A stretch of DNA of 64,000 bases from Neisseria flavescens (GCF_005221285.1 NZ_CP039886.1:186001-250000), one strand, 5' to 3'. Positions 17,277-26,440 are shown, counted from the stretch's first letter. A program made the numbers and translations. Notes: generated from the letters alone by a model not told the origin.

Positions 17277-18076
17277 GGGCGCAACACCCGCTCAAATACC
17301 TGCTGCACATCGCAAACCTGCCCAAAAGCAGCTTTTACTACCATCATCAGGACCGACCCGACCCCAATGAAGCCGACAAAGCCCTTATCGCCGAAATCTA
17401 CGAACGGCATAAAGGACGCTACGGGCAAAGGCGCATTGCAGCAGCATTAGGTTGGAACCGCAAAAAAGTGGCGCGGCTGATGAGGCAGCTAGGACTGAAA
17501 GCCCTCATACGGGCAAAAAAAGCCTACCGCCATCCCGCCATGGGCGAAATATCGGAACACCTCCTCAAACGCCGGTTCAAAGCCCGAAAGCCCAACGAAA
17601 AATGGCTGACCGACGTGACCGAACTCAAAGGAAAGGACGGCAAACTGTACCTCTCGCCGATCTTGGACCTGTTCAACCGCGAAATCATCGCCTACGCCAT
17701 GAGCCGCAGAGCCGACAGTGAAATGGTGAAGGAAATGCTCGAAAAAGCGGCACCCCGGCTGACTGATAAAGGAACGATGCTTCATTCCGACCAAGGTGTG
17801 CTGTACCGTACGGCGGGGTATAGGGAATTGCTTGCGGAGTATTTCATGGTTCAAAGCATGTCGCGAAAGGCGAATTGTTGGGACAATGCACCGATGGAAA
17901 GCTTCTTTGCGGTGCTGAAGACGGAGTGTTTCTACCGTGCAGGGGAATTGACGGTGGATGAATTGATGAAACAGATAGATGACTATATGGATTACTACAA
18001 CCGCGAGCGTTGCAGTTTGAAATTGAAAAAGCTGAGTCCTGTCGCATACAGAACCCGGCTTACACAGAGTGCCTGA
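17231..18076 (+). CDS. IS3-family OrfB (DDE integrase)
   Basis: This lies in the -1 frame relative to OrfA, with no convincing start of its own, so it is probably made as an OrfAB fusion by ribosomal frameshifting. The rve core has Asp in WLTDVTEL, Asp in LHSDQG and Glu in NAPMESFFAVLK, the DDE triad, preceded by the usual HTH_21 region (HKGRYGQRRIAAAL). The left boundary given is the probable slip site, not a start codon. Confidence 0.85.
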   Translation, partial: QKTDRKGQSQTVQTLRAQHPLKYLLHIANLPKSSFYYHHQDRPDPNEADKALIAEIYERHKGRYGQRRIAAALGWNRKKVARLMRQLGLKALIRAKKAYRHPAMGEISEHLLKRRFKARKPNEKWLTDVTELKGKDGKLYLSPILDLFNREIIAYAMSRRADSEMVKEMLEKAAPRLTDKGTMLHSDQGVLYRTAGYRELLAEYFMVQSMSRKANCWDNAPMESFFAVLKTECFYRAGELTVDELMKQIDDYMDYYNRERCSLKLKKLSPVAYRTRLTQSA

Positions 18077-18119
18077 ATAGGCTTTTATGAGTGTCCAAGA
18101 TTTGGGGGCCAGTTCAAGT

Positions 18120-18133
18120 TTTCAGACGGCCTT
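18120..18133. terminator. Right arm of the terminator split by the IS
   Basis: This is the complement of the arm at 16851-16864 and lies just past the rph stop. It no longer has a nearby partner. Confidence 0.8.
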
Positions 18134-18138
18134 GCTGA

Positions 18139-18867
18139 TTATCGGGCAAAAAGGGCGGCCTGCTGGTGTTGAACCAATTCGGCAATGCCTTTATGCGCGA
18201 GGGCAATGAGTTTGCCCAATTCTTCGATGCTGAACGGTGCGCCTTCGGCTGTACCTTGGATTTCGATGATTTTGCCGGATGCGGTCATGATGATGTTAAC
18301 GTCGCTGTCGCAGCCTGAATCTTCGGGATAGTCCAAGTCCAAAAGCGGTACACCACCCACCACGCCGGCGGAAACGGCGGCAACGGCTTCACGGATGGGG
18401 TTTTCGCTGATAAGGCCGTCTGAAAGGAGTTTGTCCACGGCGATTTGCAGGGCGACGTAGGCGCCGGTAATGGAAGCGGTACGTGTGCCGCCGTCGGCTT
18501 GGATAACGTCGCAGTCAATCAGGATTTGGCGTTCGCCGAGTTTTTCCATATCGACAACGGCGCGCAGCGAGCGGCCGATTAGGCGTTGGATTTCTTGTGT
18601 GCGGCCGGACTGTTTGCCTGCGGCGGCTTCACGGCGCATACGGGAGGCGGTGGAGGCCGGCAACATTCCGTATTCGGCCGTTACCCAGCCTTGTTCTTTA
18701 CCGCGCAAGAAGGGCGGGACATTTTCGTCGATGGAGGCAGTGCAAATCACTTTGGTGTTGCCGCACTCGATAAGGCAGGAGCCGTCGGCGTGTGGCAGGA
18801 AATTGGGTGTAATTTTGATGTTGCGCAGGCTGTCGGCGGCGCGGCCGGTGCGGGTGTAGTCGCTCAT
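18139..18867 (-). CDS. rph: Ribonuclease PH
   Basis: A phosphate-dependent 3' exonuclease that trims tRNA precursors. Features are the N-terminal RNIKITPNFLPHADGSCLIECG, the phosphate-binding GTRTASITGA and the C-terminal EIQGTAEG. The start at 18867 (MSDYTRTGRA) is chosen because AAAGGACC precedes it and the enzyme length of 242 residues fits; the open frame upstream is not protein-like. Its terminator is interrupted by the IS. Confidence 0.95.
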   Translation of the reverse strand: MSDYTRTGRAADSLRNIKITPNFLPHADGSCLIECGNTKVICTASIDENVPPFLRGKEQGWVTAEYGMLPASTASRMRREAAAGKQSGRTQEIQRLIGRSLRAVVDMEKLGERQILIDCDVIQADGGTRTASITGAYVALQIAVDKLLSDGLISENPIREAVAAVSAGVVGGVPLLDLDYPEDSGCDSDVNIIMTASGKIIEIQGTAEGAPFSIEELGKLIALAHKGIAELVQHQQAALFAR

Positions 18868-19005
18868 GATGGTCCTTTGGGGAGAATAAAAAACAGGTTG
18901 CCTTGAATTATAGAGGAATTTGGCACCAAAGGCCGTCTGAAAATCGTCGGTCGGGTGTGTTATAGTGTCCATACTTTCACTCGTATTTGGAAACGGAGTA
19001 AAACC

Positions 19006-19893
19006 ATGGCTACAAGACGAACTATTCAAATCCACAGCATGACCGGCTTTGCCAATGCCGCAGGCGAATGCGGCGGTAAGCGGATTAATTTGGAAATCCG
19101 CGCGGTCAACCATCGTTATTTGGATGTCCAATTCCGTATGCCGGAAGAGCTGCGCTATTTGGAAGGCGCATTGCGCGAACAGATTGCCGCGGCTGTGGCG
19201 CGCGGTAAACTGGAGTGCCGCGTTCAGCTGCAAGATGCGGCTTCTGGTGGGCAGACTTTGGAAGTCAATCAGGATTTGGTCGCACAGTTGGCGCATTTGA
19301 ACAAAGAATGGCGCAAGGAACACAATTTCGGCAAGCTGAGCGTGGCCGACGTTTTGCGCTTCCCCGGCGTTTTGGCGGGTCAGAGCGAAGACTCTGAGGC
19401 TTTGGCGAAAGGTGTTAAGGATTTATTGACCGGCGCGTTGAAAGAGTTTACCGCAGCCCGCAAACGCGAAGGCAAAAAACTGGGCGAACATTTATTGCAA
19501 CGTCTGACCGCTATGGAAGAGATTGTGGACGCTTTGAACGAGCTGTTCCCAAGCCTGCTGCAAGCGCATATGGACAAAGTCAAAGCCCGTTTGGCAGAAG
19601 CTGTCGGCAACATCGACAACGACCGCCTGCAACAGGAATTTGCTTTGTTTATTCAAAAATCTGATGTGGATGAAGAATTTAGCCGTTTGCGCACCCATAT
19701 CACCGAGGTACGCCGCATTGTTACCGAAGGCAAGGGCAGTGCAGGCAAACGTTTGGATTTCTTGATGCAAGAGTTGAACCGTGAAGCCAATACCTTGGGC
19801 AGCAAAGCCATTGCCGCCGAATGTACGCAAGCTTCGGTAGAACTGAAAGTCTTAATCGAGCAAATGCGTGAACAGGTTCAAAATATCGAATAA
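19006..19893 (+). CDS. yicC: YicC/YloC family endoribonuclease
   Basis: A 295-residue protein of the family with the N-terminal signature MTGFANA, RAVNHRYLDV and the C-terminal signature GKRLDFLMQELNREANTLGSK (split over about 245-270). Enterobacterial YicC is implicated in RNA turnover. The start is ATG 19006 after GGAGTAAAACC. Divergent from rph, a common pairing in bacteria. A terminator follows. Confidence 0.92.
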   Translation: MATRRTIQIHSMTGFANAAGECGGKRINLEIRAVNHRYLDVQFRMPEELRYLEGALREQIAAAVARGKLECRVQLQDAASGGQTLEVNQDLVAQLAHLNKEWRKEHNFGKLSVADVLRFPGVLAGQSEDSEALAKGVKDLLTGALKEFTAARKREGKKLGEHLLQRLTAMEEIVDALNELFPSLLQAHMDKVKARLAEAVGNIDNDRLQQEFALFIQKSDVDEEFSRLRTHITEVRRIVTEGKGSAGKRLDFLMQELNREANTLGSKAIAAECTQASVELKVLIEQMREQVQNIE

Positions 19894-19915
19894 ATCGATA
19901 ACGACCAGATAAATC

Positions 19916-19945
19916 AAGGCCGTCTGAAAAGTTTCAGACGGCCTT
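19916..19945. terminator. Terminator of yicC
   Basis: Inverted uptake sequences with a 4-base loop, 23 bases past the yicC stop. Confidence 0.87.
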
Positions 19946-19982
19946 TGTGTTGATATAGGGTGGGATCGTTGTGGTGTGTTTT

Positions 19983-20088
19983 TATAGTGGATTAAATTTA
20001 AACCAGTACGGCGTTGCCTCGCCTTGCCGTACTATCTGTACTGTCTGCGGCTTCGTCGCCTTGTCCTGATTTTTGTTAATCCACTATA
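19983..20088. repeat. Correia element, short form (106 bases)
   Basis: This is nearly identical to the element at 9335-9441, with TATAGTGGATTAA termini and the same missing centre. It differs at the right end (TTTTTGTTAATCC instead of TTTAAATTTAATCC). It lies between yicC and the BASS transporter, 113 bases before the latter's start. Confidence 0.93.
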
Positions 20089-20201
20089 AACATTATTGGA
20101 TGGCGGATTTCCTGTTTCGTTACTGTAATTGCACACAAGAGTTAACATGTGTTAAATTATGGCAATTATTGTCATGATAAAAACATACAAAGGAGTAAAA
20201 T

Positions 20202-21152
20202 ATGAACTTTCTGACCGCTATCAGTCGGCAAATGACCCGCTTCACCGCTCTGATCATCGTCCTTGCTTCTATCATCGCCTTTATCGAACCTGCCACTTTT
20301 TCGTGGGTAAAAGGCGATACGCAAGTCGTCGTACTCGGCATCATCATGCTGGGTATGGGCATGACTTTGGGCAAAGAGGATTATCAAATTTTGGCGCAAC
20401 GTCCGCTCGATATTTTTATCGGTGCCATCGCCCAATACACCATCATGCCGCTGCTTGCCATCGGTATTGCCAAAGCTTTTGATCTTTCACCCGGATTGAC
20501 GTTGGGTTTGGTTTTGGTCGGTACTTGTCCGGGCGGTGTTTCGTCCAATATTATGAGTTTTTTGGCTAAAGGCGATGTTGCCTTTTCGGTCGGCATGACC
20601 ACTGTTTCCACCGTCCTCGCTCCTGTGATGACGCCATTGTGGATGACTTATCTTGTTGGTCAAACCGTCGAAATGGACGGTTGGGGTATGTTTAAGTTTA
20701 TGTTGCTTGTTACCTTGTTGCCTGTCATTATCGGCTCTGTCGCCAATATCTTGCTGCATAAAAAACATTGGTTTGAAGACGTGCGCGCGATTATGCCTGC
20801 TGTTGCCGTTGTCGCGTTTGCCTGCATCGTCGGCGGCGTTGCTGCCGTTCATGGCCACCGCTTTGCTGAATCCGCTTTCGTTATGGTCCTCGCCATTGCT
20901 GCACACAACATCGGCGGCTACATCCTCGGCTATTACAGCGGCGCGCTGACCGGCATGAACACCGCCAAAAAACGCACCCTTGCCATCGAAGTCGGCGTAC
21001 AAAATGCCGGACTTGCCACCGGTTTGAGTGCTAAATTCTTCCCCGGTAATGCCGAGTCTGCCGTTGCTGCCGCCGTTGCCTGCGTTTGGCACTCCGTATC
21101 GGGAACGGTTTTGGGCAACTTGTTTGCCTGGTGGGACAAGCGTAAGCAATAA
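20202..21152 (+). CDS. BASS-family sodium-coupled symporter
   Basis: A 316-residue inner-membrane protein with about ten helices. The family motifs are visible: GIIMLGMGMTL, the sodium-site region CPGGVSSNIMSFLA and EVGVQNAGLATGL. Members move bile acids or small organic anions such as ketopantoate (PanS) with sodium. The substrate cannot be told from sequence, so no symbol is given. AAAGGAG precedes the start. Confidence 0.88.
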   Translation: MNFLTAISRQMTRFTALIIVLASIIAFIEPATFSWVKGDTQVVVLGIIMLGMGMTLGKEDYQILAQRPLDIFIGAIAQYTIMPLLAIGIAKAFDLSPGLTLGLVLVGTCPGGVSSNIMSFLAKGDVAFSVGMTTVSTVLAPVMTPLWMTYLVGQTVEMDGWGMFKFMLLVTLLPVIIGSVANILLHKKHWFEDVRAIMPAVAVVAFACIVGGVAAVHGHRFAESAFVMVLAIAAHNIGGYILGYYSGALTGMNTAKKRTLAIEVGVQNAGLATGLSAKFFPGNAESAVAAAVACVWHSVSGTVLGNLFAWWDKRKQ

Positions 21153-21187
21153 GTTGAAAGTGTCGGTTTCAAACATTGCCCAATAAT

Positions 21188-21228
21188 CAAAAGGCCGTCT
21201 GAACGTATGGTTTTCAGACGGCCTTTTG
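21188..21228. terminator. Terminator after the BASS gene
   Basis: A strong inverted uptake-sequence pair with A and T runs, which also lies behind the leftward yqhA-type remnant. Confidence 0.87.
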
Positions 21229-21242
21229 ATTGCCTTTTATTA

Positions 21243-21745
21243 TCAATGCGCTTTATGCGTCGTGCTGTACACGATTTTGTCCGTTAAAGCCATGGCGAGC
21301 GCGGAAATCAGGAAGCAGATGTGGGTCATACATTGCCACATGATTTATTTTCTGGCAGATTGGCGGCGTTGAGGAAGGTTTGCAGCAGATGGATGGAGGA
21401 AATGCTGATGATGGACATCGACAGCTTAACCTTCAAAACCGAAGCATTGACGTGGCTGAGCCATTCGGGTTGGTAGGGATGTTCGTCAACATGGAGGCGG
21501 GAAACGAAGGTCTCGTAGCCGCCGACGATGACCATGGTCAGTAGGTTGGCAATCATCACGATATCGATCAGATTCAACACGGCGATCATGACGGTATTGT
21601 CATCCATAATGCCGAAGTTGGAGATCAAGTATCACAGGGATTTGAGGAACTTACAGGCATAAATGACTTGGGCAATGATTAAGCCTATATAAATCGGCAG
21701 TTGCAGCCAGCGGCTGGCGAAAATGAAATGCGCGAAGATGCCCAT
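21243..21745 (-). pseudogene. UPF0114 (YqhA-type) membrane protein, nonsense plus frameshift
   Basis: Read leftward, the frame gives a first helix (FIFASRWLQLPIYIGLIIAQ), then KFLKSL, and stops at TGA where family members have Trp. It resumes in frame as YLISNFGIMDDNTV and the signature NLIDIVMIANLL and VGGYETFVS. A second lesion near 21345 shifts the frame: the expected end (IMWQCMTHICFLISALAMAL...) is in another frame. Two independent lesions make it a pseudogene. The start is placed at 21745 but could be further upstream. The family has no established function. Confidence 0.85.
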
Positions 21746-21876
21746 TCGGTCGTGGGCTGTGCGTTTGGTCGGGGGTGGGATGTTCCATATAATGTGTTGT
21801 GTGCAGGAAAGATAAGGGGCGGCATTTTAATGGAAAAATTTTTAAGCTGCAATTTGAGCGGCTGAATTGAAAAAGA

Positions 21877-21923
21877 AAGGCCGTCTGAAAACAGAATATG
21901 GTTTCTTGTTTTCAGACGGCCTT
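21877..21923. terminator. Uptake-sequence hairpin between the two broken genes
   Basis: AAGGCCGTCTGAAAAC pairs with GTTTTCAGACGGCCTT across a 15-base loop. It lies between the starts of divergent pseudogenes, so it may serve only as paired uptake signals. Confidence 0.7.
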
Positions 21924-21983
21924 GTAGGTTGTCAGGACAGGCAAACACGCGCAAAATCGCTTTGCTTTTTAGAGATGGACATT

Positions 21984-22544
21984 ATGCTTGCAGATTCGTT
22001 TTTTTATTATCTGGTGTTGGTCGGTTTTGCCGCAGGGCTGATAGATGCGGCCGTTGGCGGCGGCGGGCTGTTGCAGATTCCCGGATTGTTCAACCTATTG
22101 CCAAATGCTACGCCTGTGGCCTCGGTGATGGGGGTCAATAAATTTGCTTCCTGCTGCGGCACGTTGACTGCGACGGGGCAATATCTGCGCCGAATCCCTG
22201 TGCCGTGGAAAATGCTGCTGCCTGCCGCGGTGTAGGCATTTGCTGCTTCATATTTGGGCGCGAAAACGGTGGTGTATTTTCCCGTGCAATACATGAAACC
22301 GACGATGTTGGTCATCATGATTGCCATGTGTCTGTACACTTTTTTGAAAAAAGACTTGGGGCAGACGGTGCGCACTGAAAAGCTGACGCGCCGCGAAACT
22401 TTATGGGGCTTATTTTTCGGCGCATTAATCGGGTTTTACGACGGCGTGTTCGGGCCGGGGACGGGCAGCCTGCTGGCTTTTGTGTTCGTCCGCTTTTACG
22501 GCTATGATTTTTTAGCGGCCAACGCTTCGGCAAAGGTCATCAAT
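21984..22544 (+). pseudogene. TauE/SafE-family exporter, nonsense plus truncation
   Basis: The frame starts MLADSFFYYLVLVGFAAG and has the family's GLIDAAVGGGGL and GVNKFAS motifs. It meets TAG at 22233-22235 (after LLPAAV) and continues in the same frame through GALIGFYDGVFGPGTGS to NASAKVIN. There it is cut by an IS3 remnant, losing roughly the last quarter of a ~250-residue protein. Members export sulfite or other sulfonates/anions. ATG 21975 is an alternative start. Confidence 0.87.
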
Positions 22545-22734
22545 TGGACGATTAAAAATGGAATGTTATTACGGTAAATGATTTGAGACGTTCTAACAAC
22601 TGGAAAAAACGATTCATGAGTACATTCATTATTACAACCATGAGCGCATTCAGGGGAAACTAAAAGGACTGAGCTCTGTGAATTACAGAACTCAGTCCTT
22701 GAACTAAATCAGTCTAACTTTTGGGGTCAGATCA
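22545..22734 (+). mobile_element. Remnant of a second, different IS3-family element (right end)
   Basis: The frame from 22545 reads GRLKMECYYGK, stop, FETF, stop, then EYIHYYNHERIQGKLKGLS and YRTQSL, the C-terminus of an IS3-type integrase carrying two stops. It ends with an outer repeat (GTCTAACTTTTGGGGTCAG). A perfect 10-base hairpin (22664-22673 with 22691-22700) lies at the end of the coding part. The rest of the element is gone. Confidence 0.87.
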
Positions 22735-23115
22735 TTTTACGGAGCTTTTTTTGTTGTGTGCTTTAAGCCATTTTTGCATTTGTTCAATTTCCGCTTGTTG
22801 TGCGTTAATAATATCCTCAGCAAGCTTACGCATCTCAGGATCTTTTCCGTATTTTAATTCAACTTCCGCCATTTTTACTGCGCCAATATGGTGTGGCAAC
22901 ATACCTGCTGCAAAAGCAACATCAGGATCTTTATATTGCGCAGCTGCCATCATGTCTTGATGCATTTGATTCATACCTTGCATAAATTCTTGTTGCATTG
23001 CAGAACCTGTCGACATTGGCATATTCATGTGTGCTTGATGCGGTAGTTCATTAGCATGGGCATAAATTGAAACTGCAGCAGCGCTAAGTGTGATAAAAGT
23101 CATAAGTTTTTTCAT
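22732..23115 (-). CDS. Periplasmic DUF305 protein (CopM-like)
   Basis: A 127-residue protein with a signal peptide (cleaved near AHA, about residue 21) and a Met/His-rich domain: HMNMPMSTGSAMQQEFMQGMNQMHQDM and MLPHHIGAVKMAEVEL (shown in parts). These give the DUF305 four-helix fold whose characterised members bind copper or silver. It is AT-richer than its neighbours, contains no uptake sequence and its stop TGA lies in the IS end, all signs of acquisition. A role in periplasmic copper handling is inference from the family. Confidence 0.82.
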   Translation of the reverse strand: MKKLMTFITLSAAAVSIYAHANELPHQAHMNMPMSTGSAMQQEFMQGMNQMHQDMMAAAQYKDPDVAFAAGMLPHHIGAVKMAEVELKYGKDPEMRKLAEDIINAQQAEIEQMQKWLKAHNKKSSVK

Positions 23116-23320
23116 GTTTTTCGCCTATGTGATAACTGAAGGAGCACAAATTATAAACTTTGACATAAGGTTAAAGTCAACATTTATTCCGAAAATGTTT
23201 GGTGAGGTGCTAAAAGCTAAAATAAGACAATATTTGAGCTGCGTTACGGATTTATGTTGCTGCTGTGCCTGACCATTGGAAAGTTTGCTTGGGATTTATT
23301 GGGTTGATATCGAATGAAAA

Positions 23321-23351
23321 AAAGGCCGTCTGAATGTTTCAGACGGCCTTT
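23321..23351. terminator. Terminator of prfC
   Basis: An inverted uptake-sequence pair with loop TG, a few bases past the prfC stop. Confidence 0.87.
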
Positions 23352-23356
23352 GTGTT

Positions 23357-24952
23357 TTACAGTTTAACCGAATGCTCGCGTGTTTCGTGGAACACGATGT
23401 CCGGCCAGCGTTCTTGCGTCAGATTCAGGTTGACGCGGTTGGGGGCGAGGTAGGCGAGGTTGCCGCCTGCGTCTATCGCCAGATTGCCCGCGTTGGCTTT
23501 TTCAAACTCCGCCAGTTTTTTCTTGTCGTCGCACGATACCCAGCGCGCCGACCAGATGGATGCGCTGTCGAACACGGCTTCTACGCCGTATTCGTTGGCC
23601 AGCCGCGAGGTAACGACTTCAAACTGCAACACGCCGACCGCGCCCAAAATCAAATCTGCGCCGCTCATCGGTTTGAAAACCTGTACCGCGCCTTCTTCGC
23701 CAAGCTGTTGCAAACCTTTTTGCAGTTGCTTGATTTTCAGCGGGTTTTTGATGCGGACGCTGCGGAACAGTTCGGGTGCGAAGAAGGGGATGCCGGTGAA
23801 CGCCAGTTGTTCGCCTTCGGAGAAGCTGTCGCCGATTTGGATGTTGCCGTGGTTCGGGATACCGATAATATCGCCGGCGTAGGCTTCTTCCACCAGCTCA
23901 CGGTCGTGCGACATGAAGGTTACCACGCTGGAGGCGGCAATTTCGCGGTTGATACGCAGGTGTTTCATCTTCATGCCTCGCTCGAATTTACCAGAGCAGA
24001 CGCGCAAGAAGGCGATACGGTCGCGGTGTTTCGGGTCCATATTGGCTTGGATTTTGAAGATAAATCCGGAGAACTTAGGTTCGTCAGGCTCAACCATGCG
24101 TACGGTCGCATCGCGCGGTTTCGGCGCAGGTGCCCATTCAATCAATGAATTGAGGATTTCCTGAATACCGAAGTTGTTAATCGCCGAGCCGAAGAACACG
24201 GGCGTGAGTTCTCCGGCGAGGAATTCGTCGAGATTGAATTCGTTGGAAGCCGCCTGCACCAATTCGATTTCGTCGCGCAACTGTTGGATTTCCAACGGAA
24301 AGCGTTGTTCCAATTCGGGATTGTCTATGCCTTTGATGATGTCGAATTCGTGCGGCAGACGTTCGCCGCCGGCTTCAAAGAGATAGATTTCGTCGTTCAG
24401 GATGTGGTACACGCCCTTGAAGTTTTTGCCCATACCGATCGGCCAGGTTACGGGCGCGCAGCGGATTTTTAAAATATTTTCCACTTCGTCCAAAAGTTCC
24501 AGCGAATCGCGCACTTCGCGGTCGTATTTGTTCATAAAGGTAACAATCGGCGTATCGCGCAGGCGGCAGACGTTCAAGAGTTTGATGGTTTGCGCTTCCA
24601 CGCCTTTTGCCGCGTCGATAACCATTAATGCGCTGTCCACGGCGGTCAGAACGCGGTAGGTGTCTTCGGAGAAGTCTTGGTGTCCCGGCGTGTCCAAGAG
24701 GTTGACGGTGTGGTCTTTGTAGTCGAACTGCATCACGCTTGATGCCACGGAAATGCCGCGCTGCTTCTCGATGTCCATCCAGTCGGAGGTAGCGAATTTG
24801 CCGGTTTTCTTGCCTTTTACCGTACCCGCGCTTTGAATCGCGCCTGAAAACAGCAAGAGTTTTTCGGTCAGCGTGGTTTTACCCGCGTCGGGGTGGGAGA
24901 TGATGGCAAACGTGCGGCGGCGGCGCACTTGGTCGAGGATTTCTTGGGACAT
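23357..24952 (-). CDS. prfC: Peptide chain release factor 3
   Basis: A GTPase that recycles RF1/RF2 from the ribosome after termination. The G domain at the N-terminus carries HPDAGKTTL (G1), DTPGHQD (G3) and NKYDR (G4, the RF3 form), followed by beta-barrel and C-terminal domains. Its 531 residues match the family. It stands alone, ending in an uptake-sequence terminator. Confidence 0.96.
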   Translation of the reverse strand: MSQEILDQVRRRRTFAIISHPDAGKTTLTEKLLLFSGAIQSAGTVKGKKTGKFATSDWMDIEKQRGISVASSVMQFDYKDHTVNLLDTPGHQDFSEDTYRVLTAVDSALMVIDAAKGVEAQTIKLLNVCRLRDTPIVTFMNKYDREVRDSLELLDEVENILKIRCAPVTWPIGMGKNFKGVYHILNDEIYLFEAGGERLPHEFDIIKGIDNPELEQRFPLEIQQLRDEIELVQAASNEFNLDEFLAGELTPVFFGSAINNFGIQEILNSLIEWAPAPKPRDATVRMVEPDEPKFSGFIFKIQANMDPKHRDRIAFLRVCSGKFERGMKMKHLRINREIAASSVVTFMSHDRELVEEAYAGDIIGIPNHGNIQIGDSFSEGEQLAFTGIPFFAPELFRSVRIKNPLKIKQLQKGLQQLGEEGAVQVFKPMSGADLILGAVGVLQFEVVTSRLANEYGVEAVFDSASIWSARWVSCDDKKKLAEFEKANAGNLAIDAGGNLAYLAPNRVNLNLTQERWPDIVFHETREHSVKL

Positions 24953-25116
24953 GGTTTTCTTTGCAAAAAGGTTCAGGCCGTTTTTTCAGACGGCCTGAAG
25001 GATATGGGTATTGGAAAACAGGCTAAAATAAGGGCGTGTGCAACACGCCCTGCAATAGATTGAAAGATGCGGAATTGTACAAAAAAATGCTTGATAATTC
25101 AATGTTTGTACCAAAA

Positions 25117-25150
25117 CAAAGGCCGTCTGAAAAGTTTCAGACGGCCTTTG
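25117..25150. terminator. Terminator of the OYE gene
   Basis: CAAAGGCCGTCTGAAAA and its complement, 16 bases past the oxidoreductase stop. Confidence 0.87.
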
Positions 25151-25165
25151 TTTATGAATCGATGA

Positions 25166-26308
25166 TTAAATATCCATCGGTTTCCATTCTGCGCCTTTTA
25201 CCGGCGGCAGCCATGATTGCGTACCGCTGGAGGCAAAGCCCCACAAGGTGTCGGGTAAGCCGTAATGGTCGGCACGCGTTGGGTCGAGTTGCGTTTTGAT
25301 TTCATCTTCGCGGCCTTCACGGATTTGCGTGGCAATGTGCGGATTAATCATCACGGTTTTGCCCAATGCGATAAATTCCGCCCAGCCGGTTTCATAGGCG
25401 GCCAAAATTTGGTCGGCGGTAAACAGGTTGCCCACGCCGATAAGCGGCAGTTTGCCGTTGATGCGTTCGTGGATAAACTGCATACGGGTTTGCGCGGTAT
25501 CGCCGCCGCGACGGATTTTTTTATCAAATTCCCACAGGGAAACGTGCAGATATTGCAGCGGTTTTTGCACCAATGCGTCAATCAGTGCGCCGGTTTCGGT
25601 CATGGTTAAGCCGTCATCGCCCGGCTCTTCGGGGGAGAAGCGGTAGCCGATAATGAAGTCGTCGCGCTGGTGTTTTTCACGGACGGCAACCACGGCATCA
25701 ATAACGGCCAGCGGGAAGCGCATTCTGTTTTCCAAGCTGCCGCCCCATTGGTCGTTGCGGCGGTTGCTTTGGGCAGAGTAAAACTGTTGGATCAGATAGG
25801 TATTGGCACCGTGGATTTCCACGCCGTCAAAACCGGCACGAAGCGCCAAATCGGCGGCTTGCGCATAAGAAGCGATGAGTGCTTCGACTTCTTTTTCGGT
25901 CGCTTCGCGCGCGTGTTCGGCTTCGCTGGCGGAAGCGCTGATTTTGTCGAGACCGTCCAAAAGGTCATCAATGGCTTTGGAACCGCCGTGATGGATTTGC
26001 AACATTGCTTTTGCGCCTTGTTGTTGCAGGATTTGTGCGGTTTCTTCCAGGCTGTCGAGGCAGTGTTCGCCTGTGGCTTCAGGTTGGCCGTGAAAGGCTT
26101 TGCCGTCTTTTTGAACCAAAGTGGCGGCAGTGATAAACAAGCCCATATCGCCTGCGCGGTTGCTGAGGAAGGTACGCTCTTGGTCGCTGATCAAACCGTC
26201 GGCTTGTGAGCCGAAATGGGTCATGGGTGCGACGACAAGGCGGTTTTTGATGGTTACGCCGTTATTGAGGGTGTATGTTTGAAAGAGTGGGGCGTATTTT
26301 GGATTCAT
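25166..26308 (-). CDS. Old Yellow Enzyme family NADH:flavin oxidoreductase
   Basis: An FMN-dependent ene-reductase, 380 residues in a TIM barrel. Seen are the N-terminal NRLVVAPMTHFGSQADG, the substrate-binding HGANTYLIQQF (His and Asn replacing the His-His pair of some members) and the FMN phosphate region LPLIGVGNLF...ALGKTVMINP. The Cys of YqjM-type enzymes near the N-terminus (APMC) is Thr here, so redox tuning may differ. The physiological substrate is unknown, probably electrophilic alkenes. Confidence 0.88.
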   Translation of the reverse strand: MNPKYAPLFQTYTLNNGVTIKNRLVVAPMTHFGSQADGLISDQERTFLSNRAGDMGLFITAATLVQKDGKAFHGQPEATGEHCLDSLEETAQILQQQGAKAMLQIHHGGSKAIDDLLDGLDKISASASEAEHAREATEKEVEALIASYAQAADLALRAGFDGVEIHGANTYLIQQFYSAQSNRRNDQWGGSLENRMRFPLAVIDAVVAVREKHQRDDFIIGYRFSPEEPGDDGLTMTETGALIDALVQKPLQYLHVSLWEFDKKIRRGGDTAQTRMQFIHERINGKLPLIGVGNLFTADQILAAYETGWAEFIALGKTVMINPHIATQIREGREDEIKTQLDPTRADHYGLPDTLWGFASSGTQSWLPPVKGAEWKPMDI

Positions 26309-26340
26309 GGAGTTTTACTCTTGATAAGTGAATGGTCGGC

Positions 26341-26425
26341 ATAGAATTGGGCCATTCGGGAATTTATCAAGTAAACAGGCCGTCTGAAAAACTTCAGACG
26401 GCCTGTTTATTCTTTAAGCCTTATG
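26341..26425. repeat. Direct repeat, copy A, left of the acetyltransferase
   Basis: 85 bases from ATAGAATTGGGCCATTCGGG through an inverted uptake-sequence pair (26373-26408) recur with only a few differences at 27045-27129. The hairpin in this copy serves as terminator of the acetyltransferase gene. Confidence 0.9.
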
Positions 26426-26440
26426 ATAATTGTTTTACTC

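Larger units (their letters stand above)
16868..18116 (+). mobile_element. IS3-family insertion sequence (1249 bases)
   Basis: The ends are imperfect inverted repeats: left TGAACTGCACCCCAAAAG..., right (inverted) TGAACTGGCCCCCAAATC..., matching at 22 of 26 positions and bounded by TG/CA as in the IS3 family. The flanking AGTT at 16864-16867 and 18117-18120 is a probable 4-base target duplication. Two overlapping frames encode a helix-turn-helix protein and a DDE integrase. It is inserted in the loop of an uptake-sequence hairpin. Both frames look intact, so the element may be active. Confidence 0.93.

Noticed and set aside
18868..19323. An open frame extending rph upstream by about 150 codons
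   Set aside because: It is antisense to yicC and has no protein character; RNase PH starts at 18867 with AAAGGACC.
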